NCBI RefSeq assembly: GCF_007176755.1
Contig: NZ_BJTV01000001.1
Coordinates: forward strand, 855,645 to 919,644
DNA from: Streptomyces sp. 1-11
GTDB taxonomy: Bacteria; Actinomycetota; Actinomycetes; Streptomycetales; Streptomycetaceae
Direction: 5' to 3'
DNA: 64,000 nucleotides
Shown here: piece after piece, positions 7,964 to 15,109 of the stretch
Layout of the letters: each line of letters starts with the position of its first letter
How positions within the stretch are numbered: the first letter of the stretch is position 1
Program-made: the position numbers and the translations under genes
The notes under the pieces: model-generated
The model's database searches: none
What the model was told of the DNA's origin: nothing
Seen by the model: only the letters and a program-made list of their open reading frames with translations

Positions 7964-8626
7964 ATGCGCCCCAAGATCCTGGTGGTCGAGGACGACCACG
8001 CCCTGCGGGACGTGCTGCGCCGCGGGCTGCGGGACGAGGACTTCGAACCGGTCCCGGCGGCCGACGGCGCCACCGCGCTGCGGCTGGCCACGGCCGACAT
8101 CTCGGCGGCCGTGCTGGACGTCGGGCTGCCCGACTCGGACGGGCGGGACGTGTGCCAGGCCATGCGTGCCAACGGCTTCCTCGCCCCGATCGTCTTCCTC
8201 ACCGCCCGGCACCAGCTCACCGACCGCCTGTCCGGGTTCTCCGCCGGCGGCGACGACTACCTGCCCAAGCCCTTCCACCTCGCCGAACTCGCCGCCAGGC
8301 TGAGGGCCGTGCTCAGGCGGACGGCCGGCCCGCCGGTGGCCGGGGTCGGCGACCTGGTCCTGGACGCGGTGGACCACAGCATGACCGTGCACGGCGCCCG
8401 CGTCACGCTGTCCCCGACCGAGTTCCGGCTGCTGGCCACGCTCGTCGCCGCGGACGGGACCCTCGTACGCCGCCGCGACCTGGTGCGGGCGGGCTGGCCC
8501 GAGGGCGCGCAGGTCAGCGACAACACCCTGGACCAGTACCTGAGCCGGCTGCGCCGCAAACTGCGGGAGGCCGGCAGCGGCCTGACCCTCGACACGGCGC
8601 GCGGGATCGGCCACCGCCTGTCATGA
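7964..8626 (+). CDS. OmpR/PhoB-type response regulator
   Basis: 220 residues from ATG 7964. Receiver domain: acidic pair EDDH near residue 9, phospho-acceptor Asp in AAVLDVGLPDSDG, and Lys in GDDYLPKPFHLAEL. A winged-helix output domain follows (SPTEFRLLATLVAADGTLVRRRDLVRAGWP, NTLDQYLSRLRRKL). The stop overlaps the kinase start (ATGA), so the two are one operon. The double operator at 7806-7842 lies in its promoter region and recurs before the DedA-PAP2 operon, which makes that operon a candidate target. The stimulus is unknown. Confidence 0.95.
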   Translation: MRPKILVVEDDHALRDVLRRGLRDEDFEPVPAADGATALRLATADISAAVLDVGLPDSDGRDVCQAMRANGFLAPIVFLTARHQLTDRLSGFSAGGDDYLPKPFHLAELAARLRAVLRRTAGPPVAGVGDLVLDAVDHSMTVHGARVTLSPTEFRLLATLVAADGTLVRRRDLVRAGWPEGAQVSDNTLDQYLSRLRRKLREAGSGLTLDTARGIGHRLS

Positions 8627-10008
8627 ACCGGGTCCCGCGCGCCCTGCGGCGCCTCGCCCCGCGCACCCTGCGCGGCCGTCTCTCCCTGGTGGCGCTGACC
8701 ACGGCGGCCCTGCTGATGACGATCCTGACCGTGGTGTTCAACGCCGTGATGGACCGGCACCTGCAGCACCAGGCGGACGACGAACTGCGCAACCGGGCGG
8801 CGGCGGTGGCCACGACCGTCGACACCTCCGGAGCCCGGGTGCGGATCCTGGAGACCGTCAACGACCGCCTGCTCGACGCGAACGTGTGGATCTACGCGGG
8901 GACGCGTCTGCTCGAGCAGCCGCCGTCCGCCGCGGCCGGCGGCCCGCCGGCGCTGGCCGCCGACCGGCTGGCCGCGCGGCGCGGTCAGGCCTGCACGACC
9001 GTGGGGGCCCACGGCCGCGGGCCCGTCCGGCTGTGCGCCGAGCCCGTCCACGGCCGCCGCGCCACCGCCACCGTCGTCACCGCCCTGGACCTGACTCCCT
9101 ACCGCAGTTCGGCCGGCACCCTGCTGCTGGGGTCGGTGGTCCTGGACGTCGTGATGCTCGGCTTCACCTACGTGCTCACCCGGCTGTCGGTGGGCCGGGC
9201 ACTGCGCCCGGTGCGGACGATGACCGACCAGGCCACGCAGTGGAGCGCCGTGGGCTCCGACGAGCGCTTCGGCACCGAGGACCACCCGGCCGAGCTCGCC
9301 CGTCTGGGCGCCTCCCTGGACGCGCTCCTCGACCGCATACGCACGGTGCTGCGCCACGAGCGGCAGCTGACCGGGGAGCTGTCCCACGAACTGCGCACGC
9401 CGCTCACCCGGATCATCATGGAACTCGACTGGTGGCGGGCCCGGCCCCGCACGGCCGCCGAGACCGGCGCAGCCCAGCAGGTGATCGCCGAGGCCGCCCG
9501 GTCCATGCGCACCATCTGCGACACGCTCCTGAACGACGCCCGCGAGAACGCGCTGCCCCCCGCGGCGGTCCCCGGGACGACCGACGTCGTGCCCGTCCTC
9601 GACCGCCTGCTCCAGCGCCTCGACACGCCGGCCCGGGTGCGGACGGCGGTGGAGGCGGACGCGGCCGTACTGGAGGCGGGGGTCGCCCCCGCTCTCCTCG
9701 AACGCATCCTCAGCCCACTGCTCGCCAACGCCGCCCGCTACGCCCGCTCGCACGTGACCGTGTCCGCGCGGCGGCTCCCCGGCGGTGTGCGCATCGACGT
9801 CGTCGACGACGGCCCCGGTGTGCCGGAGACGTTCGCGGGCGAGCTGTTCCAGCCCGGCCGGCGCGCCGATCCGGGCGACGGTCACGACGGCGCGGGCCTG
9901 GGACTGCCGCTCGCGCGGCGCCTGGCCCGTGCCGTCGGCGGTGAGGTGTCCCACGACCCCGGGCACGGGCCCGGGGCCAGGTTCACCGTCAGCCTGCCCG
10001 CCGGGTGA
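8623..10008 (+). CDS. Membrane sensor histidine kinase
   Basis: 461 residues. TM1 lies near residues 19-40 (LSLVALTTAALLMTILTVVF), an extracytoplasmic loop of ~110 residues carries two Cys, and TM2 is near 165-185. Then come a HAMP-like segment and the H-box GELSHELRTPLTRIIMELDWW with phospho-His. The ATPase follows: LLANAARYAR (N-box), DVVDDGPGVPE (D-box) and GAGLGLPLARRLAR (G-box). It partners the response regulator encoded immediately upstream. Its last 20 bases overlap the 3' end of the convergent membrane-protein gene. A small periplasmic sensor of envelope stress is plausible. Confidence 0.93.
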   Translation: MNRVPRALRRLAPRTLRGRLSLVALTTAALLMTILTVVFNAVMDRHLQHQADDELRNRAAAVATTVDTSGARVRILETVNDRLLDANVWIYAGTRLLEQPPSAAAGGPPALAADRLAARRGQACTTVGAHGRGPVRLCAEPVHGRRATATVVTALDLTPYRSSAGTLLLGSVVLDVVMLGFTYVLTRLSVGRALRPVRTMTDQATQWSAVGSDERFGTEDHPAELARLGASLDALLDRIRTVLRHERQLTGELSHELRTPLTRIIMELDWWRARPRTAAETGAAQQVIAEAARSMRTICDTLLNDARENALPPAAVPGTTDVVPVLDRLLQRLDTPARVRTAVEADAAVLEAGVAPALLERILSPLLANAARYARSHVTVSARRLPGGVRIDVVDDGPGVPETFAGELFQPGRRADPGDGHDGAGLGLPLARRLARAVGGEVSHDPGHGPGARFTVSLPAG

Positions 10009-10891
10009 CCGGGCCGGGCTCCTCCCCCGCCGGCCGGGCGGCGGACCGGCGCTCCCGTACCTGGGCGTACCCCATCAGCGCGAACAGGACGGCGAGGAGC
10101 ACGGCGGACGAGCCCGCGGTGCCCAGGTCCAGGCCGCCCTTGGCGACGGGTTTGGTGAGGAAGTCGCCCGCGGTGGCGCCCAGCGGGCGGGTGAGGACGA
10201 AGGCGAACCAGAACAGCAGGACGTTCGGCACCGCGGGCACCTTCATCAGCGCGAGGAGCACGCCGAGCAGCCCGGTCACCAGCAGCGCGCCGCCGGCGTA
10301 GCCGAGGCCGGAGCTGTCGGAGAGGAAGTCGCCCATGGAGGTGCCGAGGGTGTTCGACACGAGGATCGCCGACCAGAACAGGGCCTCGCCCCGGAAGGAG
10401 ACGATGTCCCGGATCTGGAACGTCATCCCGCTCAGCTTCCAGACGGTGAAGATCACCAGCAGGATCGAGACGAGGATGGCCGCCCCGGTGGGGTAGCCCA
10501 GGCCGAGCCCCTGCGGGCCCCAGCCCAGCCTGGTCGCGCCGGCCGAGAGGTACTTGGCGCTGGCGTCGCGGTTCATGAAGTCGGACATCGTGGTGCCGGC
10601 CATGCTGGTCGACAGGATCACGGTCCAGTAGAAGAACGGGTTGTAGCGGCTGGAACGCAACTGGACCACCAGCGTCACCACGAAGACCAGGAACAGCGCG
10701 ATCGTCGTGAGGAAGTAGCCCAGCTTCAGGGTCTGTGCGAAGAGGTCACCCGCCGTCTCGCCCAGGGTCGTCGCGGCGATCTTCATGATCCAGAACGCCA
10801 GCGTGACCTCGGGCAGCTTCTTCATCACCGACTTGGTCGTGTTCGACGCGCTCGCCACGTCGAGGTCGGTGAGGACCTCCGAGTTCTCCAA
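9989..10891 (-). CDS. COG4705-like multi-pass membrane protein with four GDF-type repeats
   Basis: 300 residues from TTG 10891, with AGGAG seven bases upstream. About eight to nine hydrophobic segments are arranged as four repeats, each with a small-residue motif ending in an acidic residue: TLGETAGDLF, MAGTTMSDFM, TLGTSMGDFL, PLGATAGDFL. This matches an uncharacterised bacterial membrane family (COG4705). Repeated intramembrane Asp/Glu could bind a cation or form a transport path, but this is inference. The gene converges on the kinase gene with a 20-base overlap. Its leader can form a 12-bp hairpin (10918-10957). It lies between the two-component system and the DedA operon that shares that system's operator. 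Confidence 0.8.
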   Translation of the reverse strand: MENSEVLTDLDVASASNTTKSVMKKLPEVTLAFWIMKIAATTLGETAGDLFAQTLKLGYFLTTIALFLVFVVTLVVQLRSSRYNPFFYWTVILSTSMAGTTMSDFMNRDASAKYLSAGATRLGWGPQGLGLGYPTGAAILVSILLVIFTVWKLSGMTFQIRDIVSFRGEALFWSAILVSNTLGTSMGDFLSDSSGLGYAGGALLVTGLLGVLLALMKVPAVPNVLLFWFAFVLTRPLGATAGDFLTKPVAKGGLDLGTAGSSAVLLAVLFALMGYAQVRERRSAARPAGEEPGPVTRRAG

Positions 10892-10917
10892 TGCGGCTCT
10901 CCTGTCCGGTCGAAACG

Positions 10918-10957
10918 ACAGGGCGCTCGCCCCCGGGAAGTGGGACGAGCGCCCTGT
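10918..10957 (-). promoter_or_regulatory. Long hairpin in the 5' leader of the membrane-protein gene
   Basis: acagggcgctcg (10918-10929) and cgagcgccctgt (10946-10957) pair perfectly over 12 bp with a 16-base loop. It lies 27-66 bases upstream of the TTG start, on the transcribed leader. It could be an attenuator or an RNA element controlling translation. I do not match it to a known riboswitch class. Confidence 0.55.
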
Positions 10958-11119
10958 GAGATCCAGCCGGCCGCCGGCGGCGGCCGTGATCCCGACCGTG
11001 GCACGAAAAGCCTGAACGCATCCTGAACGCGCGCGGCACGGCGGTTCGGCCCCCGCGCCGGGCGGCCGGGCCCGGCCCGGTGGCGTCCTGCTGATACGGG
11101 AACCGTCCGCCCGCGACGA

Positions 11120-11160
11120 TCGTCTACAGTACCGTAGACAGTCTACGGTACTGTAGACGA
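11120..11160. promoter_or_regulatory. 41-bp perfect palindrome: double operator before the DedA operon
   Basis: Two 20-base arms (11120-11139 and 11141-11160) are exact reverse complements around a single A at 11140. Each half contains an 18-bp site, GTCTACAGTACCGTAGAC and GTCTACGGTACTGTAGAC, each an imperfect palindrome itself. The same 18+1+18 layout occurs at 7806-7842. It ends 30 bases before the dedA start codon, so binding there should block transcription. Confidence 0.75.
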
Positions 11161-11190
11161 CTGGCGTGTCAGCGCGCCCGGAGAGGACTC

Positions 11191-11865
11191 ATGCCGATGA
11201 CCACATCCGTGGCCCTGTCGACGCAGCTGGCGGTGAATCCGCTGGACGCGCAGTCGCTGCTTGCCGCCTTCGGCGTGCTGGGCGTCGGCGTCGTGATGTT
11301 CGCCGAGACGGGCCTGCTCGTCGGGTTCTTCCTGCCGGGCGACTCCCTGCTCTTCACCGCCGGTCTGCTGTGCACCGGCTCGGGGCGGCACGGCGTGCAC
11401 CTGTCGCTGGGACCGCTGCTGGCGGCCGCGGCGTTCGGCGCGCTGGCCGGCGCCCAGTGCGGCTACCTGATCGGGCGCCGGGCGGGCGGTGCGCTGCTGG
11501 CGCGCAGCCGCTCGGCGCGGCTGCGCGAAGGCGCGGAGCGGGCCGAGGAACTGCTCGGGCGCTACGGGCACGCCAAGGCGATCTTCCTGGCCAGGTTCGT
11601 GCCGGTGGTGCGGACCGTGCTCAATCCGCTGGCGGGGGCCCTGGAGGTGCCCGCCCGGACGTTCGCGGTGTGGCAGGTGGCCGGCGGCCTGGTGTGGAGC
11701 CTCGGCCTGACCCTGGCCGGCTACGCGCTCGGTTCCTCGATCCCGAACGTGGACCGCTATCTGCTCCCGCTGGTCGCGCTGATCGTCGTGGTGTCGCTGA
11801 TTCCGCTCGCCTCGGAGTTGTACCGCGGCCGCAGGCGGGCGCGGGAGAAGGAGGTTCGCGGATGA
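11191..11865 (+). CDS. DedA-family membrane protein
   Basis: 224 residues from ATG 11191, with GAGAGGA four bases upstream. DedA signatures: VMFAETGLLVGFFLPGDSLLFTAGLL near residues 31-55 (Glu plus PGD re-entrant motif), GAQCGYLIGRRAGG, and FLARFVPVVRTVLNPLAGALEVP with the conserved Arg-Pro-Arg pattern. Members of this superfamily translocate undecaprenyl phosphate or other lipids across the membrane. It is the first gene of an ATGA-coupled operon with two PAP2 phosphatases, a combination that suits recycling of a polyprenyl carrier. The palindromic double operator lies just upstream. Confidence 0.93.
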   Translation: MPMTTSVALSTQLAVNPLDAQSLLAAFGVLGVGVVMFAETGLLVGFFLPGDSLLFTAGLLCTGSGRHGVHLSLGPLLAAAAFGALAGAQCGYLIGRRAGGALLARSRSARLREGAERAEELLGRYGHAKAIFLARFVPVVRTVLNPLAGALEVPARTFAVWQVAGGLVWSLGLTLAGYALGSSIPNVDRYLLPLVALIVVVSLIPLASELYRGRRRAREKEVRG

Positions 11866-12470
11866 TCCTGGCATTCGACGGGGCGTCGATCGACGGCTCC
11901 GCCTATCGGGACGTGACGGATCTCGCCCAGCACGCGCCGGGCTGGCTGGACACCGCGGTGACGGTGTGGTCGGACTACGGGCTCGCGGTGTTCGCCCTGC
12001 TCATGCTCCTCGGCTGGTGGCGGGCCCGGCGGACCGGGGCGGCCACTGCGGTGACCGCGCTGGCCGTTCCGGTGATCGTGGTCCTGGCGTACGGCGTCAA
12101 CGCCGCGCTGAAGCTGGCCGTGCACGAGGACCGCCCGTGCCAGAGCCTGCCGGTGAGAACCCTGGAGGCGTGTCCGGCGCCCGGTGACTGGTCGTTCCCC
12201 AGCAACCACGCGGCGATCGCGGCGGCCGCCGCGGTGGCGCTGCTGTTCGTCTCCCGGCGGCTGGGCGCCGTCGCCTGCGTGGCGGCGGCCGCCATGGCGG
12301 CCTCCCGGGTCTGGATCGGCGTGCACTACCCGCACGACGTGGTCACCGGGCTGGTGGTCGGCGGACTCGTGGCGCTCGCCGCGATGCTCCTGCTCCGGCG
12401 CCGGTCCGGAGAACTGGCCCGCCGGATGACCTCGGCGGCGCCGCTCCGTCCCCTGCTGTCGGCCCCGTGA
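11862..12470 (+). CDS. PAP2-family membrane phosphatase (first)
   Basis: 202 residues; the start overlaps the DedA stop (ATGA). Six membrane segments are expected. All three PAP2 active-site motifs are present: KLAVHEDRP (Kx6RP), SFPSNHAA (PSxH-type) and SRVWIGVHYPHD (SRx5Hx3D). The class hydrolyses undecaprenyl pyrophosphate, phosphatidylglycerophosphate or phosphatidate, with the active site on the outer face. Being coupled to DedA and to a second PAP2 gene, it is a candidate undecaprenyl-pyrophosphate phosphatase. Lipid specificity cannot be read from the sequence. Confidence 0.92.
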   Translation: MILAFDGASIDGSAYRDVTDLAQHAPGWLDTAVTVWSDYGLAVFALLMLLGWWRARRTGAATAVTALAVPVIVVLAYGVNAALKLAVHEDRPCQSLPVRTLEACPAPGDWSFPSNHAAIAAAAAVALLFVSRRLGAVACVAAAAMAASRVWIGVHYPHDVVTGLVVGGLVALAAMLLLRRRSGELARRMTSAAPLRPLLSAP

Positions 12471-13153
12471 ACCGCGAGGACACCGCCGAACTGGCTGGCA
12501 GCGCCGGCCTCGGCGCGTGGGTGGCGTTCGCCGTGCTGGCCATGGTCATCTTCGGCCGTGGCGGTTCACCGCTGTGGCTGGACGACGGCTTCCTCGCCTG
12601 GGCGACCGCCCACCGCCCCGAGGCGGCCGTGAGCCTGGCACGGGGCGTGACCGCCACCGGCACCGGCGTCGTCCCCTACGTCCTGGTGGCCGTGGCCGGC
12701 GTCGTGGCCGGACGCACCGCGCGGCAGCGGCTGCTCGCGGCCGCCCTCTGCCTCGCCTGTCTCGGACTGGGACAGGCGCTGCGGTACGGCGTGATGGAGC
12801 TGGCCCACCGGCCGCGCCCGCCGCACCTGGACTGGGCGACGCACGCGAGCGGCTGGGCGTTCCCCTCCGGGCACACCACCACCGCCGCCCTGACCGCCGG
12901 GACGCTGGTCGTCGCGCTGACCCTGCGCGCCCCGCGCGGCGGTACGGCGCTGCGGATCGCCGTCGCCTGCTGGGGCCTGCTGGTCGGGCTGTCCCGCTGC
13001 TACCTCGGCGTGCACTGGCTCAGCGACGTCCTGGGCGGCTGGCTGTTCGCCGCCGGCTGGCTGGGAGCGTGCGGGTGCGCGGCCGTCCGCCTGCTGCCGG
13101 CGTCCGCCCTCGCACCCCGGGCCAGCGCTCCGGACGCCGGGCGGCGGGCGTAG
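12467..13153 (+). CDS. PAP2-family membrane phosphatase (second)
   Basis: 228 residues from GTG 12467, which overlaps the previous stop (GTGA). About six hydrophobic helices. Motifs: a divergent first block (RYGVMELAHRPRP, Arg replacing the usual Lys), FPSGHTTTAA, and SRCYLGVHWLSD. It is only distantly similar to the first PAP2 gene, so the pair is not a recent duplication and may act on different lipids. It is the last gene of the DedA-PAP2-PAP2 operon. A 126-base gap with a different repeat pair separates it from the ABC transporter operon. Confidence 0.9.
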   Translation: MNREDTAELAGSAGLGAWVAFAVLAMVIFGRGGSPLWLDDGFLAWATAHRPEAAVSLARGVTATGTGVVPYVLVAVAGVVAGRTARQRLLAAALCLACLGLGQALRYGVMELAHRPRPPHLDWATHASGWAFPSGHTTTAALTAGTLVVALTLRAPRGGTALRIAVACWGLLVGLSRCYLGVHWLSDVLGGWLFAAGWLGACGCAAVRLLPASALAPRASAPDAGRRA

Positions 13154-13156
13154 TAC

Positions 13157-13198
13157 CCCGGTACCACCCGCCCCGCGGGCTTGGGCCCCCGGTACCAC
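13157..13198. promoter_or_regulatory. Direct repeat cccggtaccac before the ABC transporter operon
   Basis: Identical 11-mers at 13157-13167 and 13188-13198 are spaced 31 bases apart, about three helical turns, and each contains GGTACC. They end 81 bases before the ATPase start. They are a plausible site for the NarL-type regulator encoded at the end of this operon. Confidence 0.55.
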
Positions 13199-13279
13199 GG
13201 AAAACGGACATCCCGGACCTAGCGTGGCCAGGGAGGCGTCGGGCGTTCCGTGCGCCGCACCCCGAAAGAGGGAACGCGA

Positions 13280-14218
13280 ATGATCGAGGCACAACGGCTC
13301 ACCAAGAGGTACGGGGAGAAGACGGCCGTCGACGGTCTGGAGTTCACCGTGCGGCCGGGCACCGTGACCGGCTTCCTGGGGCCCAACGGCGCGGGCAAGT
13401 CCACGACGATGCGGATGATCGTCGGTCTCGACGCGCCGACGAGCGGCTCCGTCGCGGTGAACGGGCAGCGCTACGCCCGCCACCGGGCGCCGCTGCAGGA
13501 GGTCGGCGCGCTGCTGGAGGCGAAGTCGGTCCACCCGGGCCGCTCGGCCCGCAACCACCTCAGGGCGCTCGCGCTCACCCACGGCATCCCGCGCCGCCGG
13601 GTCGACGAGGTCGTCGAACTGGCCGGTCTCGGCAGCGTCGCGGACAAGCGGGCCGGCTCCTTCTCCCTCGGCATGGGACAGCGTCTGGGCATCGCCGCCG
13701 CGCTGCTGGGCGACCCGCTGACGGTGATGCTGGACGAGCCCGTCAACGGCCTGGACCCCGAGGGCGTGCTCTGGATCCGCAACCTGCTCACCTCCCTGGC
13801 GGCGGAAGGGCGCACGGTCTTCGTCTCCTCGCACCTGATGAGCGAGGTGGCGCTGGTGGCGGACCACCTGATCGTCGTGGGGCGCGGCCGGCTGCTGGCC
13901 GACACGACGGTGCGGGACCTGGTCCGCGAGGCGGGCGGCGACAGCGTGAAGGTCGCGACGTCCGACCCCGCGCGGCTGCGGGACGCGCTGGCCGGGCCGG
14001 GCGTGGAGATCACCGGCCGCATCGGCTCCGAGGAACTGCAGGTGACCGGGCTGTCCGCACGCCAGATCGGGCTGACGGCCGCCGAGCACGGCATCGCGCT
14101 GTTCGAGCTGACCGGGAAGACGGTGTCACTGGAGGAGGCGTTCATGGAGCTGACCAGGGACGCCGTGGAGTACCACGGCTCCACCGGCGGCGCCGGGACC
14201 TCCGGGAGCGCGGCATGA
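13280..14218 (+). CDS. ABC transporter ATP-binding protein
   Basis: 312 residues from ATG 13280. Walker A is GPNGAGKSTT, followed by the Q-loop region; the signature SFSLGMGQRLGIAAALL stands in for LSGGQ; Walker B is LTVMLDEPVNGLDPEG; and the switch His lies in VFVSSHLMSE. The C-terminal ~90 residues are the DrrA/BcrA-type extension. It energises the permease encoded next, overlapped at ATGA. Linkage to a two-component system resembles peptide-antibiotic or drug exporters such as BceAB, though this permease is a short ABC-2 type. Substrate unknown. Confidence 0.95.
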   Translation: MIEAQRLTKRYGEKTAVDGLEFTVRPGTVTGFLGPNGAGKSTTMRMIVGLDAPTSGSVAVNGQRYARHRAPLQEVGALLEAKSVHPGRSARNHLRALALTHGIPRRRVDEVVELAGLGSVADKRAGSFSLGMGQRLGIAAALLGDPLTVMLDEPVNGLDPEGVLWIRNLLTSLAAEGRTVFVSSHLMSEVALVADHLIVVGRGRLLADTTVRDLVREAGGDSVKVATSDPARLRDALAGPGVEITGRIGSEELQVTGLSARQIGLTAAEHGIALFELTGKTVSLEEAFMELTRDAVEYHGSTGGAGTSGSAA

Positions 14219-15084
14219 GCACCGTCACGGCGCACCCCGGGACCCCCGGCACCCCCGAGACCCCCGGCACGGCCCCGGCCGCCCGGACCCGGCCCGTCTA
14301 CCGGGTGACCGGCCGGCGCGTGCTGTCCGCCGAGTGGGCGAAGCTGTGGTCCCTGCGCTCCACCTGGATCACCCTCGGCCTCGGCCTGCTGTTCCTCGTG
14401 GCCTTCGGCGTGATCGCCGCGAACCACTACAAGGCGGGCCCCGGCTCGGGCGGGCCCAGCGACCGCGACTTCGCCACCGCGACGGCGCTGAGCCTGTCGC
14501 TGTTCGGCACCAACTTCGCCCAGCTGGCCCTCGGTGTGCTCGGCGTGCTGGTGACGGCGGGCGAGTGGTCCACCGGGACGATCCGCTCGACCCTGGCCGC
14601 GGTGCCGCGCCGGCTGCCCGTGCTGTGGTCCAAGGCGGCCGTGTTCGGGCTGGTCGCGCTGGTGGTGGCGACCGTGGGCGCGTTCACCGCCTTCCTCGTC
14701 GGCAGCCGCATCGTCTCCGGCACGCCCGCCGCCCTCACCCTCGGCCACGCCGGTGTCGTACGCGGTCTGCTGGGCGCCGGGCTCTACCTCGGCCTGGTCG
14801 GCGTGATCGGCGTCGCCCTGGGCGCGCTGCTGCGGTCGGTCGCCGGCGGCATCTCGGTGCTCGTGGCCGGCCTCCTGCTGGTGCCCGGCCTGATCACCCT
14901 GCTGCCCAGCTCGTGGCAGGGGCACATCAACCCCTACCTGCCGAGCCGCGCGGGCGAGTCCCTCTTCGCCCTGACCCACGGCTCGGCCACCCTGTCCCCG
15001 GGCGCCGGACTCGCGGTCCTGCTCGGCTGGACGGCCCTGGTGCTGGCCGGAGCGGCCTGCCGGCTGCTGCGCGGCGACGTGTGA
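14215..15084 (+). CDS. ABC-2 type transporter permease
   Basis: 289 residues. A Pro/Thr-rich N-terminal tail of ~35 residues (with GTPGTPETPGT) is followed by SAEWAKLWSLRSTWITLGLG, typical of ABC-2 permeases, and six hydrophobic segments. GEWSTGTIRSTLAAVPRR is the conserved cytoplasmic coupling helix. The start overlaps the ATPase stop. It probably forms a homodimer with two ATPase subunits. The sensor kinase gene follows after 25 bases, so it is likely in the same transcript. Confidence 0.92.
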   Translation: MSTVTAHPGTPGTPETPGTAPAARTRPVYRVTGRRVLSAEWAKLWSLRSTWITLGLGLLFLVAFGVIAANHYKAGPGSGGPSDRDFATATALSLSLFGTNFAQLALGVLGVLVTAGEWSTGTIRSTLAAVPRRLPVLWSKAAVFGLVALVVATVGAFTAFLVGSRIVSGTPAALTLGHAGVVRGLLGAGLYLGLVGVIGVALGALLRSVAGGISVLVAGLLLVPGLITLLPSSWQGHINPYLPSRAGESLFALTHGSATLSPGAGLAVLLGWTALVLAGAACRLLRGDV

Positions 15085-15109
15085 GCGGCGGCCGGCCGCG
15101 TCATCGGCG

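Noticed and set aside
10918..10957. Known riboswitch class (for example Mn2+ yybP-ykoY)
   Set aside because: No conserved riboswitch core could be found; only a single hairpin is visible.
7806..11158. BlaI/MecI/CopY-type box
   Set aside because: The CTAC/GTAG half-sites are six bases apart, not the usual four, and no BlaI-family gene lies in the window.
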